Numbered from the stretch's first letter, positions 35,565 to 47,737 are shown. The stretch: DNA of 64,000 nt from Eucalyptus grandis (GCF_016545825.1 NC_052621.1:15984910-16048909), one strand, 5' to 3'. Program-made: numbers and translations. Notes: a model not told the origin generated them from the sequence alone.

Positions 35565-36728
35565 GACTTGTAAATAACAGGTAGGCTGACATGTAAATTT
35601 AGTAGGAAAAATAATTAGGATATGACAAAAGTAGAAATTGATAGAATTCTGGAAAAGGAAAATAGAAGTGCCAAAAGAGCCTGGGGTTCTTCTGGCTCTT
35701 GAAGGTATTCTGTTCAATTGTCCGATTTCCAGTTTTAGGCATTACAGTGGCAGGCGATTATTCTTTATGTTAACAAAATTGAAATTTGCTAGAGTAGTAT
35801 CGAGCAATTTTGTTGTCGTTGTAAATTTCTGTTTCTGTGGGGAGATAGGAGATGTATTGTAGCACATTTTATTTCAGTTACTAAAATTCAACTCCATGCT
35901 GTATTGGAACACAATGTATAGTCAAAGTCGATTTTCTGCTTGCCAGCGGGTTCACTCTCCCAATATGTTGTTCTGAATGGACATCTGAGTTTGTTCTTTT
36001 TCCCCTTTTGGCTTGGGGCGAAAATCATTCAAATCGTTGGTGGTAGCTTTACTGTATTTGCAATTTGTACTTGTTGCGCTGTAGCTTTATTGTCTAGTGC
36101 CAATCTGCTGAAAGGGTTATGGTTTGCAGAATAGTTGACCTGCCTTGTGATATAATTGGTTCGTACGTCACCACGTTATACTGCGGTCGGGAAAAAGAAT
36201 GGAGTTGGTGGTCGAGGTTGCACAAGAAAGAACAAAGGTAACTCAAGAAAGCGCTTATGCCAAGGAAGCGAAGCAAGAACATCTTATTGTTGACTGTCTG
36301 AAAAAAATTAAAGCAACAATTTTTGAAAAGGGTACATCTCTGACCTATGCGTCTACTAAACAAAAGCCAAGGACAGGGAGCGCTTTATAGCAATTACTGA
36401 GGGGATGACGACCCAGTGGTTTCCACATCAAAGGAAATCGAGGTTGCGGCCAATTTGAGAAGAGCGCCATGTCTTATGAAAAGGAAGCAAAGTGCTTATG
36501 TAAAGGAAGCGAATCGAGGACATCTTATTTTTAACTGTCTGAAAAAAATTTAAAGCAACAATTTTTGAGAAGGGTACATTTCTGACCTATGCGTCTACTA
36601 AACAAAAAGACCAAGGGCAGGGAGCACTTTATATCAATTACTGAAGAGATGACGGCCCAGTGGTTTCCACATCAGAGGAAATCAAGGCTGCGGCCAAGTT
36701 GAGGAGAGCGCCATGTGGCTTGTCAAGT
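35565..36728. other. Convergent intergenic region: SCC2 and BCCP 3' ends
   Basis: Holds the 3' untranslated regions of both genes, which point at each other. A T-rich tract near 35,800-35,880 may mark the SCC2 transcript end. A reverse AATAAA (TTTATT at about 36,088) may serve BCCP. Both are positional guesses. The right half is a tandem duplication. Confidence 0.4.
36190..36720 (-). repeat. 244-bp tandem duplication abutting BCCP 3' end
   Basis: Two units are aligned with an offset of about 244 bp. Matching landmarks include TTCCACATCA at 36421 and 36665, AAGGAAGCGAA near 36,265 and 36,507, and AGAGCGCCATGT near 36,461 and 36,705. The second unit ends within about 15 bp of the BCCP stop codon, so the BCCP 3' untranslated region is probably duplicated. 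Units differ by point changes and small indels, so the event is not very recent. Confidence 0.8.
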
Positions 36729-37079
36729 TCATGGTACAACGACAAAAAGAGGCTGCATGCCGCGAAACATATGTTAAGACCGAGTCCTGTAGCATATCTA
36801 CTGCACGAACAAGTGCAGGAAAGAGAAAACTTACCGTGTCCACACCGACTGGTTTACCGTCCTCTACCAATATTTCAGCTACTGTTCCAGTCTGATCAGC
36901 CTGAGAATCCATAGGACCAGAGATTAGTGAAACTACGAAGCAAAATTATAATCCTTTGCTGGAACAGTCAGGTGTCAAGACACCAACGTTTGAGCTTGAG
37001 AACACAGCAAAAAAAAAAAAAAAAAGCACATGCAGTGAGATTGCATTACTATGTCGCAATATTGATTTTGAGCAATATG

Positions 37080-37111
<32 letters not shown>

Positions 37112-39951
37112 ATATATGTAATATATGTACGTGTGTACGTTTATGTATACAAGAGCATAATAAACTTAATTACTCATGCAAAAGATAATGTTTTTCTGAG
37201 TTGGCAAAAATCTTCGTAGATAGGGAACTGTGGGATTGATCAAGCATCTTGCATGTTACATGTTACGTTTATGCTGTTTATATGTGGCCAGTCCACTTGG
37301 TGGGTACAGGCCAGTGCTCTTAAACTGACCGGGCACAAAAAATGCTAAAGTTGGCATATCGCCGTTCAATCATTGCAGCCACATTCATTTAAAGGGATGT
37401 GATCATGTTAAACATTATTATGTAGGTAAATGACACATGGACATGAATTCCGCATAGTCAACACGACCTAAGAAGAGGTGACTGTAGGTTCAACTCTCCC
37501 AAAACGCCAATTTACACTTCAGAATAGGTCAATTTCATTGGAAATTAATAGTTTCCCATATAACCAGGAAAGAAATCATAGCTGAAGGTTGAGTTAGTGT
37601 GGACATCACCACAGTTTTAGATTCAAAAACACAATTGACTAGACCAAAGAAGGCTGAACCAAAAAAACAGGTCACTTATTTTTTGGAAGTAATTTCTTTT
37701 AGTGCTAGAGGGGTAAATGACCTTCATAATTTGAATGGGAAAAGGATAAAAACAGATGTCTACATACCTCAATTTCGTTCATCAACTTCATGGCTTCAAT
37801 AATGCAAATCACCTGGCCTTTCTGTACTTTGTCTCCTACCTGAAAAGAGAATTGATGTCAGAGGAGATTTCTTCATTTCTAATTTATTTGGCAAAACGAA
37901 GTTGGATCAGAAGTGGACTTCACTTGCACAGCGTTGAAGGAAGCTTTGAAATTAAAAAAAGGGAAGTATCCAAATAAGCTATTTACTTTTGAGAAAAAAA
38001 ATAAAAATAAGCTTTTGACTGCTCCAAAAAAAAACCAGATATTTCTACAGATGTAGCCCAAGTTACCTTGACAAACGAAGGTTCACCAGGAGCAGGAGAC
38101 CTGTAAAAAGTTCCAGCCATGGGACATTTGAGAGGGGGATGAGCAGAGCTGCTTTGTTTTACAGGGGCGGGTAATGCGGGTGTTGTAGGTCCAGAACCAG
38201 CTGGAGCAGCTGAAGGAGCATGAACTGGAGCTGCTGAAGGTGGAGGTGAAAACATGGCATGGGAAACAGGTGTGGGTTGTGCTACCACTGAAACAGCTGC
38301 CATCGGCTGCTGTATTGCTTCTTTCTTCCTTATAATGATCTCACAATCCATTTGCTTCAGCTGCAATTCCATTATATCCTTTGTATCCACAAGCCTGATC
38401 AATAGTAATCAAGTCTAAATAAATATTAGGTGCTTCATGATCCTGATTGTTAAGTAACATAGCAGTTCATTTGGGCCCAAATAATTCATTTTACGTACTT
38501 GACAAGATCAGATACTTGAGACATGAATGCTGATATTGATGATGCATCTGGAACGATTTTTTCTCTGTCAAGTTTTGCTGCAGTACCATTGCTTTCTTGT
38601 GATATGGTGGCTCCAGACTTTGTATCAAGTCCAGAGTTAGAGGATTTCTCAGCAGTTACCTTAATTCCAGAAAGTAGAGTAAGGGCACTAAAAATTAAAT
38701 GTGTTTCGAATACATCTTACTCTAATAAGCTCACCTCATTCAGCTTTGCCTTCACTTTTAAAGCAGTTAAACGCTTCTCGTTAGGCCACTGCAAATTCCA
38801 AACAGTGGACAGAAGATGAGTCATGGGGTCAGAAGCTAAATAGTCTTGCCTATATTTCGTCAGATCAAAACTTTTGCAATAGATAAATGGAGGCATAACA
38901 GTACCATTATGAAAACAGAATGGGAAAGTGTACATTGTGAAAAGTCTTATGACAAGTAGTCCCTTGAGAGAGAATAACTAAACGACATGATCAGCTGATA
39001 CATTCTATAAACACAGAAATAACTAAGTGGGTTATAGAATTTGCAAGTGCAGTGTGACATCAGTTTTTGCTCTTTGAGAGCTACTTTAGCTCTCTTAAGG
39101 TGTCCGATAGCACATCAATGCCAAAACACTGTTTAAGTAACTACATTCGAAAATGAGTATTTAGGAAGCACATTGGTGCTTTGAAAGACTTATTTTGGGG
39201 ACCTTAATGAGCTGAACTTTAAATTGACAAAGAGTTACCAAACCAGATACAGTTCAAAATTTAATACAAGCGACAGTCTACCAAATCTAACAAAGAAACA
39301 GGGTGACTTAATGACCTTCCTGTGAACCAAAACTCAAAAATTGAACGATCAAACTTATACAAAAGTTGACAGTATCCTCTTTGTTCTTGAAAGCCCCAAG
39401 GGTAATTTCCTCGAAAGGGTAAATAAAATTACAATGAATTTACCTGAAAAGCCATTGCATTTTGAGAAACTTGTCAATTCTATCCTGAACTATATAACCA
39501 TTCGAATGCACTCCTATGTACATAATGCCAGATCAGCAGTCCATGAAGTTCAGCTTGCGATCGCAAGTTTCTTAGATAATTAAGACTGCAACTAAAGCAA
39601 GGCGTGCAATTTGAATAAAGAGCAACTAAGTTCGACGATGCAATAGTGATCAAAGTATCAAAGATGAGGCAAATAAGAGATGGAACACAGGTTCACCCCA
39701 CAGACAGTCACGAAGTAAACTCCACAAAACCCAAACTTTATGGCAGAAAACTCAAAACTCCACCGCTAGACCAAATTAAATCAAACAAATTACTAAAGTG
39801 GTACGCCTCTGGGAACAAATTGAATCACCTGAAACCCGAAAGAGTATAGAGGAAACGAGATCTTCTCCACATTTTGCCTCGGAGTCTGCCGGGTCGTCCC
39901 CAAACGAGCTGCCGAGGCAGATTTCGGGCACGGAACTGCGCACGAAGCCAT
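36729..39951 (-). CDS. BCCP2: Plastid biotin carboxyl carrier protein of acetyl-CoA carboxylase
   Basis: Carries the biotin of the heteromeric plastid acetyl-CoA carboxylase, which makes malonyl-CoA for fatty acid synthesis. Coding exons (minus): 39951-39829, 38788-38735, 38659-38499, 38394-38067, 37839-37768, 36900-36835, 36752-36729. All GT-AG junctions and phases fit, giving 275 codons, between the lengths I recall for Arabidopsis BCCP2 (about 255) and BCCP1 (280). The first exon looks like a chloroplast transit peptide (Ser, Ala, Arg, Thr-rich, few acids). The middle has [17 protein letters not shown], then a Pro/Ala-rich linker and [17 protein letters not shown]. The biotinyl domain has [10 protein letters not shown], with the biotin acceptor Lys at about residue 240. 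The last exon encodes only PLFVVVP and the stop. The paralogue assignment rests on its SCC2 neighbour. It appears intact. Confidence 0.93.
37081..37142. repeat. (TC)n and TA/GT-rich microsatellite in BCCP intron
   Basis: TC repeat at 37081-37107 followed by a TATATATG/TACGTGTG simple tract, in the intron between BCCP exons 5 and 6. Confidence 0.85.
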
Positions 39952-40970
39952 TGGGACGAAATGCCGACTCGAGCTACTGGGGATGTCGGTATTCACTCGA
40001 AATGTGGGAGCTTTCCGATAGATTTGGGAAAGATCTTTGCGGAGGCAATGTCTTGGGAGGAAGGCGATGAGACCAAAGCGGTTTTTTTTTTTTTTTTTTT
40101 TTTTTGGGCGGTGATTCCAATGAGTCAAGTGCAACAGCTTCGTGGGTGCGTGAGGGGTGGGTGAATGCTGAGAGAGGGGGGCGGATTTTACTTAATAATG
40201 ATTCGATGGCGATTGCGATTTCGATGACAACGATGATGAACGACCGTCAAAGATCAGCTGAACGCTCCCAACTACGACGCAGACGTGTTCCGTCTTCAAC
40301 GATGTTGGTACGTCCAAATCCAACTGGCCGAATGTTTCGTCCCGTTTTCTGTTTTGGACTTTAAAAATCCCAATTGAGGGAATTCCATACTCTTTCAAAG
40401 GAGTAAACATTCTTGTCTAACCGGTTCCTTGATCCACTGAAAATTGAGTGAATGTCTCTCGCGAACTTCAACATTGCAAATCGCCCTAAATTCCGGCTAT
40501 TGGTCAAACTGTGTACTTAGGATTTCATTTTGGTTGATTGAGGACTTAAAATAAAAGATAAAGTTACGAATCAATCTCAATCTCACCAGGTGTCGCAATT
40601 AATGCGCCTCAAATGACCAAATATTCCACGTGAAATTTCTGATATTCTAATTTCTATTGACAATGAGCTCAAAATTTTAATAGTGTTTTTTCTCTTCAAT
40701 TGACCAAAATATAAGTTTAAGTTCTTAATTGATTGATGGCCAAAACATTAGTTTTTTAATCTGCAAAATAGCCCATTTGTGTGAATTTGATGCTACAAGT
40801 AATTTTCCCTCTAAGAGGGAGTATATCACTAGTTAGAACTGATGAATAGAGTGATCTAAACTTTCAGTTGAGTATCAAACTAAGTGTTCTTACCAATCTC
40901 AATCATAATTTAAAAATTATTAAATTCTATGATGAAGTGACCGACCCTTTTTCAATTCGAAATGACAGCA
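39952..40970 (-). promoter_or_regulatory. BCCP 5' leader and upstream region
   Basis: Upstream of the minus-strand ATG at 39951. A long T run at about 40081-40105 (poly(A) on the gene strand) lies about 130 bp upstream. No TATA box or other element is confidently seen. The part beyond about 40,450 is AT-rich with no gene. Confidence 0.35.
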
Positions 40971-40974
40971 TGTG

Positions 40975-41480
40975 TTTTTTTTTGGTCAGAAGAATAATTT
41001 ATTCATTTAAGTAGATAGTCTGAAATGTCCCAACTAAGGTGAATCTAAACATAAGAGAACCTAAAGGACTTGCAGGAGAAATGAAAACCAGTTATGGGGA
41101 AGAGAACCAAGACGTTTGTTCTTTGCAATTTAATGTGTCACTGTATTTGAGGCTCGCAGACAATAGGCTACGTTTACTGAGGGGTCAACCTTGAAAAATT
41201 GAAGATAGTCATTAATAAGAAATCATTCCTCTCATTTAACCTGATCTGCAAACCCGCTTATTAGAGCTTCCACAAGATTCTCAAGATAGGATTCCATAGT
41301 TATCAGTTTTGTCTTCGCGAAACGCTGCTATTTGGAGTGCTTCAAGTATTGCTAGGGTTTCAGCTTGGGATGCCGTGGAAACTGGAAACTTTAGCGAAGC
41401 TGGTGATAATCGCTGACAGGATGAGATTGAGTCGGCTATAGTTGTCTTTTCAGCATATTCTAATTCCATAGGGAGACTTC
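40975..41480 (-). mobile_element. LINE 3' fragment with RNase H
   Basis: The T run at 40975-40983 is a minus-strand poly(A) tail preceded by TTCTGACC, the same 3' end as the LINE at 1070. Upstream on the minus strand come RNase H pieces: AETLAILEALQIAAF (41281-41469), then LVEALISGF, and ASNTVTH followed by a stop and IAKN, with SLPHNW, interrupted by several stops. Everything 5' of RNase H is missing or unrecognisable. It is a dead, 5'-truncated insertion about 1 kb upstream of BCCP. Confidence 0.75.
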
Positions 41481-41840
41481 CTAAGTGAGCCCAAGGAGGC
41501 CCAACGCAAGAGAAGAATTGTTCGTCCGGATTTGATCGAAGATGATATGGGCTTTGTTAACTTGACCGGACCTAGTTGGGCCGAGAGGGCTACTGCAGCC
41601 ATCATCGGATTTACTACCGACCACGTTTCCTTGGCAAATGGACTCTGGAGTTTTCTAACCTTTGATGGTTTCCGGTTCAAGTTAAATATACTACTATTAC
41701 ACAAAATATTATCGACAAAAAATGACATGAACAAATTAGAACGCCCTTACTGAATATTCTAAGACAAGCGATAAATAGGACTATTAGAAGCAAACATATC
41801 TTCAAAAATAGAAAATTTATTGGCCACTTTAAAACATTAA

Positions 41841-42076
41841 GGCTCCGTTTATTTTACATAAAATTTAAAATTTGAAAAATATTTTCTGAAAAAATGATCG
41901 CATATTTTACTTAGAAAAACGATTGAATGAAATTTTTATAACCCACGAAAATAGTTAGGCATAAATTATTGTGGGTAATAAAAATATTTTTCATCGATTA
42001 ATTTTTCTAAGGTACATAATCAATTATTTTTGGAAAATATTTTCAAAATCTTGAGTTTTCCATGAAATATACGCAC
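41841..42076. mobile_element. Small MITE flanked by TTAA
   Basis: 236 bp with inverted ends GGCTCCGTTTATTTTACATA and, in reverse complement, GTGCGTATATTTCATGGAAA. The flanks are TTAA at 41837-41840 and 42077-42080. AT-rich interior without coding potential. The CCGTTTATTT-type end resembles common plant MITEs. The superfamily is not assigned, because TTAA could be a 4-bp duplication or contain a 3-bp TTA/TAA one. Confidence 0.6.
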
Positions 42077-42089
42077 TTAAAAGATTTAG

Positions 42090-43400
42090 GGGAGACTTGG
42101 CAATATATGAGAAAATTTGGCAATTTTAAACAAAAAAATCGAGTAAAAGTTAGTAAGTTATTCAAAAGGAGAATTCGTAATGCCAAAGTTTTATATAAGT
42201 TAATAATCAAAAAGTTGGTAGGTCACTAAGAGAAATCAGTATTTTAAAGGACAGTTGGTGACTCAGGTACATCAGCAAGTAAGAAAGATAAAAATGGTAG
42301 TTCATGAGAAAATTCGATTACCAAATCAAATAAAAAATGGTAAGTAATTCAAAGAAAAGTTGGTAACCTAAAGATAATAGATAAGTTCATCTTATAAAAA
42401 TTGGTAAGTCACTGAAAAGATAAGTTGGTAATTTTCTAGTATGGTAACTTATAAGAAATGTCAGTAAGTCAAATAAGCTAGCAACTTATACAATTAATAA
42501 CTTTCAAGAAATGTTGGTAAGTAACTCAAATAAAGTTAGCAAACTTAAAAAAAGAGTAGGTAATTAAAAAAAAAATCAACACAAAGTTGGTAAGTAATTC
42601 AAGGCAAAGTTAGAAACATAATAGTAAATGGTAAACAAAAGATGATAAATTACGAAAAAGTTGGAATTTTAAAAAATAAATAAAAGTTGATAAGAAACTC
42701 AAATGAGAGTTGGGAATTTTCTGGGAGAGTTGGTAATCCATAAAATTAAAAAAAAGGTCAATAATGTAAGGCAAATAATAGTTATTAACCTACAATAAAA
42801 GTTGGTAATTTTAAAAAATAAACATTGGTAAGTAACTCAAAAGAATTGTTAATGTAAGTGATGAGTTAATTATAGAGAGTTGGAAAATAGTTCAAAAAAG
42901 TGGGTAATTCTTTCTGACAGTTGGTGAATTATTAAAGACATTGATAAGTAAGTCGATTAAAATTGGTATCTTATGAGAAAAGTAGGTGGTTTGAAAATAT
43001 GTTTAAAGGTTAGTATGCGAGCTTCTTTAGACTGATATGTACCTTTGACTCTTTTTTTATGCAAATCTTGTAACGCACTCATTTTGACATTTTTTGAGCC
43101 TTAAGTACCTAAGACTTCCATTATATATAATTGTCGATATTGATATGTGGATCGCATATAGTTTTGAATATTTAAATTATCTATTAGATTTTGACGGGTA
43201 AATAACTAGTTACTTTTGACTTATGAGAAGTCGAGGCACAACCCCCTCAATAAAAAAGTTTGTTACCTAAAAGTGGTCGGTAAAAAATCAGTAATAAAAT
43301 GGTAAATCGATTAACAAAGTTGATATTTTTCTAGAAGAGTTGATACATAATACATTGGTAAATAAGACAATTAGAGAAAAGTTGATAGATTACTTAGAAA
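42090..43400. repeat. Field of GTTGGTAA-type short interspersed repeats
   Basis: About 1.3 kb of AT-rich DNA in which the motif GTTGGTAA or close variants recur dozens of times, often with AAGTAACTCAAA. Examples are near 42210, 42400, 42590, 42730, 42800 and 42920. Spacing is irregular, about 20-45 bp, so this is not a clean satellite. A reverse-complement trace beyond the right TIR near 51,470-51,540 suggests it may be the subterminal part of the neighbouring TIR element. Confidence 0.6.
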
Positions 43401-43818
43401 AAAGTTGGCAGCAAGAAGGACATCCTAAGTACCGAAGCTTGGAATGAGTGGACACAGAAATACTAAAACTTTCAAAAGGTATATTAAGTGCCAACTCCAA
43501 CAAGACTTATCGAAAATCCGAAGTGGAGTTATTTTATTAATAAGACCAGTTTACATGGCTTGCAGGAATATCCACTCAACAATTTTTAACCCAAAACAAC
43601 GTTAGTTTGCCCCCAAATTTAATTTTTTATACAAATATTAATTTTTTTATAAAGGTAGCAAATCAATGAAGGCCTCTACAACCCTTGCCATCACTACTCC
43701 ACCATTGCTAGAAAGGGTCGATGCCAATGGGGTGAAGGTCAGCCAAGTTGCCAAGCCTCGAGTAGTGGCCGATGACCTTGGCCAATTGTAGGCAAGCCCT
43801 TGCCTAGACTGGGCAAAG

Positions 43819-43823
43819 GTCAC
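43819..43823. repeat. Gypsy target duplication, left copy (GTCAC)
   Basis: Pairs with GTCGC at 50344-50348. The single G/A difference is at a CpG, as expected from cytosine deamination. Confidence 0.75.
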
Positions 43824-44394
43824 TGATGTGAATCGTTGCAGAAAGATTGTTTTACGAAGGCTCGGATGGTGCAAATTGCGAACCTCGACCTCCAATCAAA
43901 CTTGTGATTGGCAACCTCGATATGAACGTGACCTGTTGACGAACGCATGTCAACCAACCAATGTTATAAATGCCATGAGCGAAAGAATTCGCTATCTCGC
44001 TCGATAAGTCGAATTGACCGTCACAAGAGAACCTTGATAAGGTCAAGTCCTCAAAAGAACAGTTGAAGAGAATCTCTCAGTTTTTTTTTTCTCCAAAAAA
44101 ATATATCCCCCAAAGAAATTCAGTTAGTCTTAAATATAAGCCTTCTAGCCGCCACACAAACATTAGTCTAATGTGTCATATTCTAGATTATTTGATGACC
44201 AAATAATCAAATTGCGCCAAGATTTCTAAGATTCTTCAAGATTTGATCCAAGGTCATCTCCAAGCTGAAGATCATGAACCATGACGCCAACAGTTTGTCT
44301 GAATTGCTTGGCCCGCACTCGAGTAATCGAACTAATAGGAATAGACAATGGGTCCCTAGCACCTCCTTTTCGATATGGCTCGATGTCCACATCA
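43824..44394 (-). repeat. Gypsy 3' LTR
   Basis: 571 bp, matching the 5' LTR at 49709-50343 but lacking about 64 bp near 44,165-44,190. Ends are TGATGTG/CACATCA. Its right edge adjoins the polypurine tract. Confidence 0.95.
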
Positions 44395-45699
44395 TTCCCT
44401 CCCCCATGCAAAGAATTTGCCCTCAAATCATCACTGGCATAAAAAAGAGTCAAGGCAGAAACATTAAATGTAGTACTAACGTCATACTCACTTGGAAGAT
44501 CAAGCTTGTAGGCATTATTGTTAACTCTTTCTAACACCATGAATGGTCCATCCTCTCGCGGTAATAACTTAGAATGTCGCTGCTCAGGAAATCGCTCCTT
44601 GCGCATATGAACCTAAACCCAATCACCGGTTCAAACACCACTTCCTTGTGCCCTTTGTTGGCTTACCTTGCATATTGCTTAGTCTTGTGCTTAATATCTT
44701 AGCGCATCTTCTCATGCACGCCTTGACAAATTTAGCTTTCTTTGCTCCATCTAAATCCACACGCTCATTAACAAGTAAAGGGATTAAGTCTAACGGAATT
44801 AACGGATTAAAACCATAGACAACCTCAAATGGTGTAAATTTAGTAGCAGAATGCATGCTCCTATTATATGCAAATTCAACATGTGGCAGACAATCTTCCA
44901 AAGGTTTTATATTCTTTTTAATAATAGCACGTAACAATACCCCTAAAGTTCTATTAACTACCTCGATTTGACCATCGGTTTGTGGAAAACAAGTAGTAGA
45001 AAATAACAACCGTGTTCCTAGTTTTTTCCATAATGTTTTCCAAAAGTAGCTAAGAAATTTAGAATCTTAATCTGAAACAATCAATCTAGGCATGCCATGC
45101 AAACGTACAACTTCCCTAAAGAACAAATTAGCAACATGAGATACATCATCAGTTTTATGACAATGAATAAAATGAGCCATCTTTGAAAACCGATCAACAA
45201 CCACATAAATAGAATCTCTACCATACTTAGACCTAGGCAATCCTAACACAAAATCCATAAAAATATCAGTCCAAGGATGCGTTGGAATAGGTAATGGTGT
45301 ATACAAGTCATGCGATTTAGTTGTAGACTTCGATTGCTTACAAGCAATGCATCTCTCACAGACACGTGTGACATCTCCCTTCATATGTGGCCAATAAAAA
45401 TGTTCATGCAGCACTTCATAAGTCTTATTAATGCCAAAATGCCCCATTAAACCATCACTATGTGCTTCTCGCACCAACAATTCATGCAAAGAACACTCAG
45501 GCAAACATAGTTTGTTTTCATGGAAAAGATAACCTTCACGCTTATAGAATTTATCAAATGCAGTGTGTTCACATGCTTCATAGACTCTCCCAAAGTCATC
45601 ATCATCAGTATATAAGCCCTTGATATACTCAAAACCTAGACACTTTGCTTCTAAAATAGTTAGAATCGCATACCTTCGAGAAAGTGTATTAACTACCAC
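44226..45699 (-). pseudogene. Gypsy integrase, broken
   Basis: Integrase would insert element cDNA. The segment 45699-45067 carries the HHCC zinc-binding region ([12 protein letters not shown] and [10 protein letters not shown]) and the start of the catalytic core ([21 protein letters not shown]). A stop follows at the VSD box. Segment 45009-44623 continues with [16 protein letters not shown], and 44606-44226 is the C-terminal GPFMVLERVNNNAYKLDLP region, running into the 3' LTR. No chromodomain was recognised. At least two stops or frame breaks are present. Confidence 0.9.
44395..44406 (-). other. Gypsy polypurine tract
   Basis: Reads GGGGGAGGGAA on the minus strand immediately before the 3' LTR start TGATGTGG. 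It is the plus-strand DNA primer site of LTR elements. Confidence 0.8.
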
Positions 45700-47160
45700 A
45701 TTCTCCTTATCTTAGAAAGTGCATCAGCTACCACATTCTCCTTATCTTTCTTGTATTTGATCACATATGGAAAAGTCTTGATGAACTCCATCCATTTAGC
45801 ATGCCTTTTATTCAACTTTTGCTGCCTTTTCAAGTACTTCAATGTCTCGTGATTGGTGTAAATCACAAACTTCTTCGGCCATAAATAATGTTGCTAAGTT
45901 TCCAAAGCTCGCATTAAAGCATACATCTCCTTATCGTAGGTAGGAAAATTCAATGTTGCTCCACTCAATTTCTCGCTGAAATAAGCTATGGGACGCCCTC
46001 CTTGCATCAACACGGCTCCAATTCCTGCACCAGAAGCATCGCACTCTATCTTAAAAGTAGCACTGAAATTCGGCAAAGATAACAAAGGGGCATTAGTCAA
46101 CTTATCTTTTAGCAGATTAAATGCTTTCTCTTGGTCTTCTCCCCATGTGAAACCCATGTGCTTCTTGATAACCTCGGTCAAAGGTGTGGTGATGGTGCTG
46201 AAATTTCTCACAAATTGCCGATAAAAACTTACCAATCCATGAAAGCTACGCACCTCTCCTACGGTCTTAGGCGTTGGCCATTCACGGATTGCTTTGACCT
46301 TTTCTTCATCAACCTGTATACCATAAGCACTAACAACAAATCCTAGAAATACTATTTTGTTAGTAACAAAAGAGTACTTCTTTAGATTAGTGTATAATTG
46401 CTCGACCCTTAAAACCTGCAAAACAGCTCGCACATACTCAATATGGTCATCAAGGCTTCGGCTATATATCAAGATGCCATCGAAATAGACAACCACAAAT
46501 CGACCAATAAAAGCACACAAAACATGATTCATAAGTCGCATAAATGTGCTCGGTGCATTAGTTAATCCAAATGGCATGACTAACCACTCATATAATCCAT
46601 ACTTGGTCTTAAATGCAGTTTTCCATTCATCACCTTCTTTCATCCTAATTTGATGATAGCCACTTTTCAAATTGATCTTAGTAAAAATGCAAGAACCATG
46701 CAACTCATCCAACATGTCATCTAACATAGGAATATGATGTCAATACTTTATCATAATGTTATTGATTACTCGGCAATCGACACACATTCACCAAGTTTCA
46801 TCCTTCTTTGGCACCAACAAAATAGGGACGACACATTTGCTAAGACTCCCTCTCACATACCCCCGTTCCAATAGTTCGCTGACTTGCCGCTGAAGTTCCT
46901 TTGTTTCCTCGGGATTGCTTCGATATGTGGGTCGGTTAGGTAATGGTGTACTAGGAATCAAGTCGATTTGATGTTCTATGCCTCGAATCAGTGGTATCCC
47001 TCCAGGAAGTTCATTGGGAAAGTCATCTTCAAATTCATGCAATAAAGACACAATAGGACTAGGCAAACTTGGGTCAAGATCGTTAGTAGAAAACAAAACC
47101 CCCTTGTACAAAAGTACAAGTATCAGCCGGTCTAGAACTAAAGCTCTCCTCACCTCACTC
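45700..47160 (-). pseudogene. Gypsy reverse transcriptase-RNase H, catalytically altered
   Basis: Segment 47153-46788 is the pre-RT and RT start (LPNRPTYRSNPEE, VPKKD). Segment 46727-45894 is the RT palm to RNase H, with [27 protein letters not shown] and [13 protein letters not shown]. The catalytic YFDD box reads YFDG, and the upstream catalytic Asp of the FTKIDLKSGYH block is Asn. A stop at the end of this segment is followed by further RNase H residues down to about 45,700, where the HSDHE-type box reads TNHE. These changes would abolish polymerase activity even without the stops. Confidence 0.92.
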
Positions 47161-47737
47161 GATTTTACATAAAAATTCTTTTGCCTATTTTCTTTCCTCT
47201 ATTCTTTTCCCTCGGTTTTTACCATAATCCTTATCTCGGCCTCTCATTTTCCTTGCGTCTCAGACACACCACGCAAGCCCTTGGATTTCTCACATTTTCT
47301 CTCTCTCTCAACTTCTCATTGTAACTTTAACTTATCTGATCTTGATACACCTCACTAGGTGTCATTGGTACCAAGGTATAAGTCTTTTGATTCATCACCA
47401 ATGAATAACGATTAGAATACCCATCATGATATACCTTTCGATTATATTACCATGGTCTTTCAAGTAAGATATGACCCGCTTGCATAGGTACAACATCATA
47501 CTCTACCTCGTCCTTGTATCTCCCTATCTCAAATAAGATTTGAACTTGCTTCGACACTTTCACCTCACCACTATCATTTAATCATTGAAGTCTATAAGGC
47601 CTAGGGTGCTTTGTCGTCTTCAAACCCAACTTATCCACCATAATACAACTTGCCACATTTGCACAACTATCTCCATCAATTATCAAACTACAGATCTTAC
47701 CATTCACCACACATCTTGTATGAAACAAGTTATCTAT
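47161..47737 (-). pseudogene. Gypsy protease region, degenerate
   Basis: Lies between the gag zinc knuckle and the RT, where the aspartic protease belongs. I could not find an intact catalytic Asp-Thr/Ser-Gly triad, and frames are short. Identified by position only. Confidence 0.5.
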
